A stretch of 7,626 bases of DNA. Origin: JAEZKC01 sp046538945 (GTDB taxonomy: Bacteria > Fibrobacterota > Chitinivibrionia > Chitinivibrionales > Chitinispirillaceae). The position numbers and the translations under genes are program-made. Below are positions 1-6,876 of the stretch, one piece after another. The stretch spans positions 1-7,626 of the forward strand of contig JBKHHW010000157.1 of NCBI GenBank assembly GCA_046538945.1, read 5' to 3'. The notes under the pieces are model-generated. The model did no database searches and was not told where the DNA came from. It worked only from the letters and a program-made list of their open reading frames with translations. The first letter of the stretch is position 1; each line of letters opens with the position of its first letter.

Positions 1-5
1 AGCAA

Positions 6-1811
6 TCAACTCTCTTTCTGCAAACGGAAACCGGCCGCGTCGATGCCGTATTCAGACATTTTGGTGATAAGCCACTTGCGGTCGATTTCGATCAGTCTGG
101 ATGTCTGAGAGACGTTACCATTGGTGGCCCGCAGCGCATTCCTTATTACTTCCTTTTCTGCCGCTTCCCGGGCAGACCGGATCGTGGGAAACCGCTGAGG
201 ATTCTTATCTGTTGGATCAGTTTTGACAGCCGGCAGATTGATTTCTTTCGCCTCGATCTTTTTGGAGGCAGACAGGACAACAGCTCTCTGGATCACATTT
301 TCCAGTTCCCGCACATTCCCCGGCCAGAGGTGAGCCGCAAGCTTCTGCTGTCCGCCGCTTGAGATGATCTTCTGATCCCGTCCCATGCGCCCGCAGTATT
401 TAGCCACGAAATATTCAGCAAGCAGAAGTATATCCTCGCTTCTTTCCCGCAGGGATGGGATATGGAGTAAAAGCACATTCAGTCTGAAATACAGATCCGG
501 CCTGAACCTGCCCTCCTCCACCTCCTTTTCGGGATCCCGATTGGTGGCGGCTATGATACGCACGTCGACTTTTCTGGTTTCTGTTCCCCCCACGGGAGTT
601 ATCTCCGACTCCTGAAGTACGCGCAGAAGCTTCACCTGCACCGGCAGAGGCATCTCTCCCACTTCGTCCAGAAAAATTGTCCCTCCGTCAGCGGCTTCAA
701 ACAGGCCCTGTTTACGGCTGGTTGCTCCGGTAAACGAACCCTTTTCGTGCCCGAACAGCTCGGATTCGATAAGGTTTTCGGGAAGTGCCCCGCAGTTGAC
801 TGCCTTGAACGGTTTTTCCGAACGAAGAGATTTGCTGTGTATACGCCGGGCCATGAGTTCTTTGCCCGTACCGGTTTCGCCGGTGATGAGCACCGGTGAA
901 TCGGTGGGTGCGATGCGGTCGGCAAGAGAGATTACATTGTGCATGGATTCGCTGCGGTAGATGATTCCGCCCTTGTCGTCTTCACTTGACTTCTGAAGCG
1001 TAGCGATAAGTTCTGTCTGCCGCTGACGTTCTTCGGAATTGATGAGGATTTCCATCACCACGGGAAGAAGCCTGTCGCAGAGGGAGCGGTCCTGATCATC
1101 GAAGCTGTCATCCTTTCTGATCCTGTCAAGATACAGATATCCCCTGCAGACATCATCATGGTGCAGCGGAGCGCAGAGGATGGATGATACCGCATTTTTT
1201 TCAAGCGATCTGTTATCGCCTGATGACCTGGCCCAGTCAGGCTCCAGCATCAGTACGGTCCTGGAAGCCTCTTTGGCCCAGTCAATCGCCCTGTTGGAAA
1301 AACGGTCAAGCCCCGCGTGAGCCGGGTAGCGGATCAGCGTGTAGCGCCTGCCCGTATCCTGTTCTTCTCCCACAATCCGGGCCGCATCACACCGGAGAAG
1401 GCGTGCTATGGCTGTAAGCAGCGTGGAGGAGATGTCCTGGTCACGATTTCGAAGCAGGAGAAGAATCATATCCAGAAGTTCACCGATGTGATCCGCTTCG
1501 GTCGTACTCTCTTTAGGTCCGCTGCTCACAAATTCAAATTCCAACGATCCGATATGCAGCAGATCTCCGTTCTTCAGCTCCCGCCTGCCATCAACGGAGG
1601 CCTTGTTTACCTTTACAGAGATATCCTCGGTGAGAACCTGGAAGATGTAGTTTCCCGAAGAGAAGAGGCAATGTGCCACGTGGGCCGGATCAGTCCCGGG
1701 CAATCTGATTTTACAATCAGAGGCTGATCCTATTGTGGTGATCCTGCCAGCTAATTCATGAAGATCACCTGTTTTCGTATTTCTCAAACAGGGGCTCATA
1801 GCCTGTGTCAT
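6..1811 (-). CDS. Sigma-54-dependent activator, FHA-GAF-AAA+-Fis HTH
   Basis: This is a bacterial enhancer-binding protein that uses ATP to remodel sigma-54 RNA polymerase at -24/-12 promoters. In the 601-aa product, an N-terminal FHA-like domain (about 8-96) is followed by a GAF-like domain (about 106-258) and a AAA+ domain (about 282-513). The AAA+ domain has Walker A GETGTGKE (311-318), the sigma-54 contact loop as GSFTGA (358-363), Walker B GGTIFLDEV (376-384), the arginine region FRPDLYFRLNV (435-445) and sensor II WPGNVREL (496-503). A Fis-type helix-turn-helix lies at about 551-590. There is no receiver domain, so control probably comes through FHA/GAF. I chose the ATG at 1811 because AAAGGAG lies 5 bases upstream and the ATG overlaps the kinase TGA (ATGA). 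A longer frame reaches 1901 but lies inside the kinase gene. The domain calls are clear; the target promoter is inferred to include the one at the head of this cluster. Confidence 0.95.
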   Translation of the reverse strand: MTQAMSPCLRNTKTGDLHELAGRITTIGSASDCKIRLPGTDPAHVAHCLFSSGNYIFQVLTEDISVKVNKASVDGRRELKNGDLLHIGSLEFEFVSSGPKESTTEADHIGELLDMILLLLRNRDQDISSTLLTAIARLLRCDAARIVGEEQDTGRRYTLIRYPAHAGLDRFSNRAIDWAKEASRTVLMLEPDWARSSGDNRSLEKNAVSSILCAPLHHDDVCRGYLYLDRIRKDDSFDDQDRSLCDRLLPVVMEILINSEERQRQTELIATLQKSSEDDKGGIIYRSESMHNVISLADRIAPTDSPVLITGETGTGKELMARRIHSKSLRSEKPFKAVNCGALPENLIESELFGHEKGSFTGATSRKQGLFEAADGGTIFLDEVGEMPLPVQVKLLRVLQESEITPVGGTETRKVDVRIIAATNRDPEKEVEEGRFRPDLYFRLNVLLLHIPSLRERSEDILLLAEYFVAKYCGRMGRDQKIISSGGQQKLAAHLWPGNVRELENVIQRAVVLSASKKIEAKEINLPAVKTDPTDKNPQRFPTIRSAREAAEKEVIRNALRATNGNVSQTSRLIEIDRKWLITKMSEYGIDAAGFRLQKES

Positions 1812-1823
1812 CCGCGCTCCTTT
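1808..1823 (-). promoter_or_regulatory. Ribosome binding site and ATGA overlap of kinase and activator genes
   Basis: AAAGGAG (1823-1817), a CGCGG spacer and ATGA (1811-1808) place the activator start inside the kinase stop. The site lies within the last kinase codons, as expected for translational coupling. Confidence 0.8.
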
Positions 1824-3166
1824 ATTGTCAGACGCTTGATCTGGAAAGGAAGTACTCTCACGACCTCTTTCCAGATAATATTCCCTTGGGAAGTTTTCCA
1901 ATAAATCGCTCTGTCTCTAACAGGTACTGAAAAAGAAAGTACTCCCGGACTGGCGACCTTTTCACCCTTTACAAACAGATTTCCCCGGGGAGGGTGAGAA
2001 GCGATTTCCAGAGTTCCGCACAGTTCCTCCGGGGATATCGGCATTTCCTTCAAAGGCAGTTGAGAATTGTCATGCGGCAGAGGTCTCCTTTGACCGGAGA
2101 TCTTTAACGTTCGACTGTTGAGATCCACGCCGAAAAGGTCGGATTCATAACGACTATCTTTGTTTTTCATTGCCAAAACGACCGCGATGGAAATGACAAC
2201 AGAGAGCAGACCGGCTCCGGCAGCGAGAACCGCCCTGCTCCGCAGAGGATTCTTTTTCTTCCCCAACCTGGGGAAATTCTCCATCAGCTCGAGAGCACCG
2301 GGCAGCTCAGGGTAGACCTGGAGGCATTCGACAAGCAGCGGATAGGCCGACTGTGCTCTGTTTTGTCCTATAAGATTTTCGGCGGTTTTAAGCAGATTTT
2401 GGGCCAGCTTTTCGCTTGCCCAGGGTTCTGCTATATCCTCCCACCTGGTTTCTATTTCAGGAAAAAAGTTTCTGCAGTTTTCAAGAAGCTGCACGGCGGA
2501 TTCAGGTCTGAAGGAAGGACTTTCGCAAAGACACTGTCTTATGCAGTCGGGAACGGGTGCCCCATCGAAAATCTCCTCGATTACCTTCCCGATCGAATAG
2601 ACATCCGTCCGTTTCGGGTCGGCGGACAGGTTCTGTCCCTTAAGAAGTTCCGGTGCGATGTAGGCCAAAGTACCTCTGAGCACATTGGGCGATGTGCGAC
2701 GAGCAGTTCTTATCCGGTAAGCCAGGCCGAAATCGATCAGAAACACGCCTTCTCCCGATACCAGAAAGTTTTCCGGCTTGATATCCCGATGAGCATACCC
2801 CTGCTGATGCAGCGAGGCACAGATTTCGATTATCTCTTTTGAAATGTCAAGCCTGTTCTGATATGTCAGATTCTGTTCCAGCAGATCTCTGATACTGCAC
2901 CCGTTTATCCACTGCATCACAATGCACACGTGCCCTGAAAACTCCAGCACATCGTATATCTGAGGAATTCCCCTTATGTGCAGTCCCGCCTGCATGGCGG
3001 CCTCTTTTTTCAGAACGGACCGGGCGCGCGCATCTCCCTCGAGAATGAATTTGAGTGCCACAAACCGGTCGAGGGCATCCTGACGCACCCGGTAGACTTC
3101 CCCGAAACCACCTGAACCGATTTTGACAGGGCTTGAAAATCCTTTCGGAAGTCGGGGCCGTATCAC
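1808..3166 (-). CDS. Transmembrane Ser/Thr protein kinase with PEGA-like C-terminal domain
   Basis: This is a Hanks-type kinase of 452 aa. Visible motifs are the glycine loop GSGGFGEVY (17-25), catalytic Lys39 in VALKF, a likely alpha-C Glu55, HRDIKPEN (126-133, with Asp128, Lys130, Asn133), DFG (145-147), GTLAYIAPE (165-173) and TDVYSIG (187-193). All catalytic residues are present, so it should be active. The C-lobe is short: only about 14 residues separate the alpha-F/early helix region from the CIRQCL...FRPE segment. A helical linker (about 240-300) precedes one hydrophobic helix (about 311-333). The last roughly 65 residues outside the membrane (384-450) resemble a PEGA domain (GTLEIASHPPRGNLFVKGEK...). 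Translation starts at a GTG that overlaps the upstream TGA as GTGA, with GGAGGAG just upstream. The downstream FHA activator is the obvious candidate partner, by context only. Confidence 0.93.
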   Translation of the reverse strand: MIRPRLPKGFSSPVKIGSGGFGEVYRVRQDALDRFVALKFILEGDARARSVLKKEAAMQAGLHIRGIPQIYDVLEFSGHVCIVMQWINGCSIRDLLEQNLTYQNRLDISKEIIEICASLHQQGYAHRDIKPENFLVSGEGVFLIDFGLAYRIRTARRTSPNVLRGTLAYIAPELLKGQNLSADPKRTDVYSIGKVIEEIFDGAPVPDCIRQCLCESPSFRPESAVQLLENCRNFFPEIETRWEDIAEPWASEKLAQNLLKTAENLIGQNRAQSAYPLLVECLQVYPELPGALELMENFPRLGKKKNPLRSRAVLAAGAGLLSVVISIAVVLAMKNKDSRYESDLFGVDLNSRTLKISGQRRPLPHDNSQLPLKEMPISPEELCGTLEIASHPPRGNLFVKGEKVASPGVLSFSVPVRDRAIYWKTSQGNIIWKEVVRVLPFQIKRLTIKERG

Positions 3167-3178
3167 TCCTTCTCCTCC
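3163..3178 (-). promoter_or_regulatory. Ribosome binding site and GTGA overlap of TPR and kinase genes
   Basis: GGAGGAGAAGGA (3178-3167) runs straight into GTGA (3166-3163), so the kinase GTG start overlaps the TGA stop of the TPR gene. The site fixes the kinase start and indicates coupling. Confidence 0.8.
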
Positions 3179-3906
3179 AGTTTTTTCTGAACAACCGCAT
3201 ACCAGTAGAGAATATCCTTGTCCTCAGGGGCCAGGCTGAGTGCTTTGAACCAGAACTTGTGAGCATCTCTGAAATCGTTTGCGGCCCAATTGATCATTCC
3301 CAGGTTGAAATAAGTAACCGGGTTCAGAGTATCGGTTACCATAGCATGCTCAAAAAGGGTACTGGCCTTTTGCGGCTCTCCCAAGCGAAAGTAAATGATA
3401 CCCGCGAGATTCAAAGCTTCAACAGCTTTGGGGTTAAGATCAATTGCCCGGGAAAGTGCTTTCAGTGCATTGAGTGTATCCTCCCGATCCAGAATAAAGC
3501 GCGCCTGAACCAGCCATGCATCACTTAAGAGCGGTTCAACGTGCGCTTCGGGCCTGAGGCTCCGCGCAGCTTCCAGGTGGGTAAGGGCTCTGCTCCAAAG
3601 AAGGCTGTCGCCGCCGCGGGAGGAGGCCTCCTGAATGAGTGATTTGCCCATTCCCAACCGGGCCTGGTAATGTTCCGGATCCCTCTCAAGAACACCTTCA
3701 AAAAACCGTTTGGCCATGGCGAAATCTCCCAGCCGCAGAGACGCTTCACCCTTTTCAATTTCACGACCGTTATGGGTGCAGGATAACTGGAAGAGAATCA
3801 GAAGTGCGATAACGGACGGAAATACAATTTTATGCAGATCTATGACCTTCAGCGAGAACTCCAGCCTTTGAAAAATCCAAAAACATCTTTTGGGGACTAT
3901 TTTCAT
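3163..3906 (-). CDS. Membrane-anchored TPR protein, possible lipoprotein
   Basis: This 247-aa protein has an N-terminal hydrophobic segment (about 28-42) ending in LFQLSC. The Cys at 43 may be a lipidation site, but Gln at -3 is not a standard lipobox residue, so an uncleaved anchor is also possible. The N-region before the hydrophobic core is long (about 27 residues). The rest is tetratricopeptide repeats: GEASLRLGDFAMAKRFFEGV (53-72), a middle pair at about 104-160, AGIIYFRLGEPQKASTLFEHA (168-188) and LGMINWAANDFRDAHKFWFKA (202-222). TPR arrays bind other proteins, so a scaffold linking the outer-membrane-like protein upstream and the kinase downstream is plausible. The ATG at 3906 has no clear ribosome binding site, so the start is uncertain. 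Its stop overlaps the kinase GTG, and it lies 52 bases after the 3959 gene. Confidence 0.85.
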   Translation of the reverse strand: MKIVPKRCFWIFQRLEFSLKVIDLHKIVFPSVIALLILFQLSCTHNGREIEKGEASLRLGDFAMAKRFFEGVLERDPEHYQARLGMGKSLIQEASSRGGDSLLWSRALTHLEAARSLRPEAHVEPLLSDAWLVQARFILDREDTLNALKALSRAIDLNPKAVEALNLAGIIYFRLGEPQKASTLFEHAMVTDTLNPVTYFNLGMINWAANDFRDAHKFWFKALSLAPEDKDILYWYAVVQKKLEEKE

Positions 3907-3958
3907 CTAAAACCCGGATCTATTACTACATAAAAATGGTATTCGCAGAGCTGCACTT

Positions 3959-5581
3959 TCAAATTCTACCTTTTTTGTATCTTAAGCGCCACTCGAGAGC
4001 CGCGGAAACCGACCATTCAGGTATCTGAAACGGAGCCTTTCTGCTCAAAGTCGACCATGTACGGCTGAAAGCGGTTCTCACATCCACCTTACCTTTCTTT
4101 CCATCATATACCATCAGGGAAACATCGGCGGATACAGTATTATCGACCCGTACCTTTGAATGATGAACCACGGCATCTCCGGGCAAGGGTGCTTCCGAAA
4201 GCGCCAGATTCAGATCATCTGAGTAGGAGACATACGGCCTTCCCAGCAACGGATTCGGAGGAAGCACGTAATAGCGGTCATCCGAACGGCTGTACAGCAG
4301 ATAGTACGGTGTGTGACGTATCTGATCCCATTCATATTTCTGCCAGTAATACTCCAGTGTATATGACACGCCTAAGCGCAGCGGTATGGGGCTCTTCACC
4401 TCGAGCGCTGCTTTGGGACTGATCATCAGGCTCGACTGCGGCTGCTCTAAAGCCACATTCACCAGTGTGTCCTCTCCCAGAGAGATAAGCTGTTGATTGA
4501 GCCGTATGATGGATGTGGTGTCGACAGTTGTGCTCATGTCGGGCCCGGAATAAAACACCGGATAGTTGAGCCCGGCATCTTCAGCATACAGCACTTTTGC
4601 ACTGTAATCGCCCAGATCAAAAACGCAGGGCTTTTTTAAATTGACATTCAGAAAGCCGCTATACTCCGCGGACACTCCGCGGTGAAGGGAATTGCGGACA
4701 GATGCGAACAGCCAGCCCCGGGAATAGTCCACAGCCCCTTCAGTGTTGAGGTATATTCCGGCACCGCCCCACAGAATCGGAAGCCACTTGCCCTCTCCTA
4801 CTCTTCCCCCCTGGATACTTCCCCCCAAAAGAAGCGTATCGTCGATGTGCCGGTTGAGGGAAAGATCACCGCTGACAGAAAACGTTTTCCCGGAATAGCT
4901 GAGAAAAGCAGATCCGCTCAAAGCTACAGAATCAATAGCATCTTCGGAAAAAGAAAAGCCGGTCTGTAAGGATGCGTTCAAACCGATTCCGCCACTCAAC
5001 TTCGAAGGGCCCCGGGATAACTGCCACGTGGACTTAAAATCCGCACTGCTTCTAAGATCGTTTGAGGTTTGGGAAGTCGGATTTTCCACACCGCCCCCCC
5101 AGGGAGAAGCGGTATCGGTTACAGTTTTGCCTCTGTCCACACCGGCTCTGATACTGAAGGCGATATCGGGTATGAAACGTGAACTGCTGTATGAGGGCAA
5201 TGCCTGAATGGAATCAAGAATCTGCCCGGCTTCCTTCTCCCACCCCAGATTTCTGAATATGGTGTAGCGCTGAATCAGAATATCTTTTTTGAACCTGCCG
5301 GTATGCGCACCCTTTATCATATAATTGGATGCCAGCGCACTGTCCAGCACCCCTTTGTGGATCATGGACTGTGACCAGTAGTAAAACAGGCTGTCACGGG
5401 ATAGACCTTCGGAGTAGGCTCTTACAAAACAGCTCAGGGCGCTGTCCGGATTCTTCTCCAGAAGGCTGATTCCCTGTTTCAGAGATGTATCAAAGGATGA
5501 ATTCTCAGCAGCATGAATACTCCGATCCACCCCACCGGATACAATCACAAGAAAAAGACTAAAACAGATTTGTCTGACCAT
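3959..5581 (-). CDS. Exported protein: TPR-like N-terminus plus beta-rich, probable outer-membrane barrel
   Basis: I do not recognise a family for this 540-aa protein. Residues 1-25 are a good signal peptide (MVRQICFSLFLVIVSGG..., cleavage near IHAA|E). Residues about 30-130 are helical and TPR-like, with SLLEKNPDSALSCFVRAY and a second repeat-like stretch, DSALASNYMIKGA. From about 140 to the end the sequence has alternating short strands, many Ser/Gly/Tyr/Trp residues and loops with Asp/Pro, as in outer-membrane barrels: LSGSAFLSYSGKTFSVSG, LRLGVSYTLEYYWQKYEW, WSVSAALEWRLRYKK. I chose the ATG at 5581 over a GTG at 5638 because the signal peptide begins at its Met and GGGGTGGA precedes it, while the GTG has no ribosome site and would place a non-signal stretch in front. 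The barrel call is from the residue pattern only. Confidence 0.85.
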   Translation of the reverse strand: MVRQICFSLFLVIVSGGVDRSIHAAENSSFDTSLKQGISLLEKNPDSALSCFVRAYSEGLSRDSLFYYWSQSMIHKGVLDSALASNYMIKGAHTGRFKKDILIQRYTIFRNLGWEKEAGQILDSIQALPSYSSSRFIPDIAFSIRAGVDRGKTVTDTASPWGGGVENPTSQTSNDLRSSADFKSTWQLSRGPSKLSGGIGLNASLQTGFSFSEDAIDSVALSGSAFLSYSGKTFSVSGDLSLNRHIDDTLLLGGSIQGGRVGEGKWLPILWGGAGIYLNTEGAVDYSRGWLFASVRNSLHRGVSAEYSGFLNVNLKKPCVFDLGDYSAKVLYAEDAGLNYPVFYSGPDMSTTVDTTSIIRLNQQLISLGEDTLVNVALEQPQSSLMISPKAALEVKSPIPLRLGVSYTLEYYWQKYEWDQIRHTPYYLLYSRSDDRYYVLPPNPLLGRPYVSYSDDLNLALSEAPLPGDAVVHHSKVRVDNTVSADVSLMVYDGKKGKVDVRTAFSRTWSTLSRKAPFQIPEWSVSAALEWRLRYKKGRI

Positions 5582-5645
5582 TCCACCCCGCCCTGAGCTG
5601 AGAAAGACCGCGGATGCCGGTCCTGTTTGCACCCGCACCGCACTT

Positions 5646-6362
5646 CTACTTAATCTTCACAACCAACTCTCTGGATGGGAGTAGATAAGCCCCTTTAGGT
5701 TTTCTGACCGCGGGAAGATGCCGCTTACCCCTCAGGTCATAAACCCCTGAAGGGAGTCTGCTTGAGGATATATTGAATCTGCCGTACCGGTCTGTCCGCT
5801 TCGGAGATCGCACATTTGAAAGACCGGGCCCGATTTCTATCTGCTGAATGATCGCACTGTAGAAACCGAAGTTGTTTTTCATATCGGAAGTATCGCCTAT
5901 GGCATAGATTTCATATCCGTAGTCGCCATTGGCCGTGTACCGCATGTATTCATCCCAGGAACCGAGGGCAGTATCAATTGTATAGAATTCGCAGAACGCT
6001 TCGGGAGCCCACAAAGAGCTCTGTGTTGACTGGATGGAATCGAAATACAGCACTGAACCGAACGGGTCCCACGAATTCTCGACCACAAGCAGATAAGCGA
6101 TGAAATGGGCTCTGGTCCAATCTTCGGGAGTAGGAAAATCGGCACTGCTACGGTAATATCTTTTGATGTTTATATCTGACTTGTAATAACCAGTGGTATC
6201 GTATAATAATACGGAACTGTCTGAAACCTGTGCAGCCGTCCAGTTATCCGGAAGATAAGCGCTGAAACTCATCTGTTCATTAACTATTGTAGTATCTGCA
6301 AATGAAAATACAGCAAAACAGACCACTACCAGATTGATCTGCATATATGCTGACCTTTTCAT
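5646..6362 (-). CDS. Exported protein of unknown function with sorting-like C-terminal tail
   Basis: This is a 238-aa secreted protein. A signal peptide lies at 1-22 (MKRSAYMQINLVVVCFAVFSFA, cleavage SFA|DT). The central region (about 25-177) opens with a segment, MSFSAYLPDNWTAAQVSDSSV, that loosely recalls the PsbP/DUF1795 type of small alpha/beta lipoprotein domain. I regard that as only a lead. The tail (about 181-238) contains GVYDLRGK, then KGAYLLPSRELVVKIK, which follows the order seen in the short C-terminal tails of Fibrobacterota and type IX secreted proteins (YDLRGR ... KGVYLV ... K). The ATG at 6362 is chosen because GGAGGGGG lies 5 bases upstream; an ATG at 6377 overlaps that ribosome site. 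It follows the 6400 gene by 37 bases and precedes the 5581 start by 64. Confidence 0.87.
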   Translation of the reverse strand: MKRSAYMQINLVVVCFAVFSFADTTIVNEQMSFSAYLPDNWTAAQVSDSSVLLYDTTGYYKSDINIKRYYRSSADFPTPEDWTRAHFIAYLLVVENSWDPFGSVLYFDSIQSTQSSLWAPEAFCEFYTIDTALGSWDEYMRYTANGDYGYEIYAIGDTSDMKNNFGFYSAIIQQIEIGPGLSNVRSPKRTDRYGRFNISSSRLPSGVYDLRGKRHLPAVRKPKGAYLLPSRELVVKIK

Positions 6363-6375
6363 AACTTCCCCCTCC
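6363..6375 (-). promoter_or_regulatory. Strong ribosome binding site deciding the 6362 start
   Basis: GGAGGGGG (6375-6368) with a 5-base spacer, AAGTT, precedes the ATG at 6362. An upstream in-frame ATG at 6377 overlaps this site, so the start at 6362 is preferred. Confidence 0.75.
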
Positions 6376-6384
6376 ATTTGAAAT

Positions 6385-6396
6385 TAGCACCGATGG
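6385..6396 (-). repeat. 12-bp inverted repeat, copy B
   Basis: TAGCACCGATGG on the plus strand is the exact reverse complement of 6847-6858. It fills much of the 37-base gap between the 6400 gene and the 6362 start and lies 9 bases upstream of the GGAGGGGG ribosome site. In the transcript the two copies could pair and enclose the small gene. Confidence 0.5.
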
Positions 6397-6399
6397 ACT

Positions 6400-6789
6400 C
6401 TAGTTACGTTTGCCGCGGTTTCCGTTCTCCTTGAATTCTATCATTCTTTCCTTCTGGTTCTGTTCTATAGTTTCCATGGTTTTGCGAACCTTTTCCCGCA
6501 GCTCTTCAGGCAACTTATCTATTCCGAAACTGCCGGAAGGCGTATTCCCCGCACTATCTCCGCCATCTCTGAAATCGGCATCTGTTTGGGGTGCACTGGC
6601 TGGCTTCGTTTTTTGCATAGCTGACGCTGAGTCGATCCGCGACTTCATATCAGTCGACATGGTCTGCAGCATGGAGTTATAGATCTCCTCCGCGTCCTGT
6701 TCCGATGAAGCACTGCCCTCCTGACCCCAAACCTGAAAAGCCATCAGTGCTACCCCGAAAACGATCATTGTTATTCTGTTCTTTGTCAT
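6400..6789 (-). CDS. Small exported protein of unknown function
   Basis: This is a 129-aa protein that I do not recognise. A signal peptide covers residues 1-22 (MTKNRITMIVFGVALMAFQVWG, cleavage WG|QE). The mature part has a Met- and Ser-rich helical stretch (about 31-60: EEIYNSMLQTMSTDMKSRI), a low-complexity Pro/Ser/Gly/Asp linker (about 62-88), and a charged amphipathic helix (about 92-120: LPEELREKVRKTMETIEQNQ) ending in a basic tail, NRGKRN. The ribosome site is AAGGA about 9-10 bases before the ATG. The signal peptide, the spacing and the same-strand context make it a real gene. It sits between two other exported proteins and is probably an envelope protein or a partner of its neighbours. 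Confidence 0.82.
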   Translation of the reverse strand: MTKNRITMIVFGVALMAFQVWGQEGSASSEQDAEEIYNSMLQTMSTDMKSRIDSASAMQKTKPASAPQTDADFRDGGDSAGNTPSGSFGIDKLPEELREKVRKTMETIEQNQKERMIEFKENGNRGKRN

Positions 6790-6806
6790 TTTAACTCATC
6801 CTTGCT

Positions 6807-6833
6807 AAAACAGAGAGGGCTTGCGCCCCCTCT
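6807..6833 (-). terminator. Intercistronic stem-loop with short U run
   Basis: In the minus-strand transcript, AGAGGG (6833-6828) can pair with CCCTCT (6819-6814); an alternative pairing makes a GGC-GCAA-GCC stem with a GNRA tetraloop. It is followed, after CTG, by UUUU (6810-6807). It lies between the stop of the 6877 gene and the start of the 6400 gene. The short U run suggests a leaky terminator or an mRNA-stabilising hairpin rather than a full stop. Confidence 0.45.
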
Positions 6834-6846
6834 TTCTCACCCCTTG

Positions 6847-6858
6847 CCATCGGTGCTA
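6847..6858 (+). repeat. 12-bp inverted repeat, copy A
   Basis: CCATCGGTGCTA lies just after the stop of the coiled-coil gene. Its exact reverse complement is at 6385-6396, on the other side of the 129-aa gene. Confidence 0.5.
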
Positions 6859-6876
6859 GCTTTGGCGGTAGGGAGA

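Noticed and set aside
1317..1727. Plus-strand frame of 136 codons, and similar frames opposite the other genes
   Set aside because: These lie opposite well-supported genes, have no recognisable domains and read as antisense shadows.
1812..1901. Thirty-residue extension of the activator
   Set aside because: It lies wholly inside the kinase gene in another frame, and the ATG at 1811 has a better ribosome site and an ATGA overlap.
5582..5638. GTG start at 5638 for the TPR/barrel gene
   Set aside because: It has no ribosome site, and the 19 extra residues would precede a well-formed signal peptide.
6790..6876. Second -24/-12 promoter at TGGCA in the gap before the 6400 gene
   Set aside because: There is no GC at the -12 distance, so the required spacing fails.
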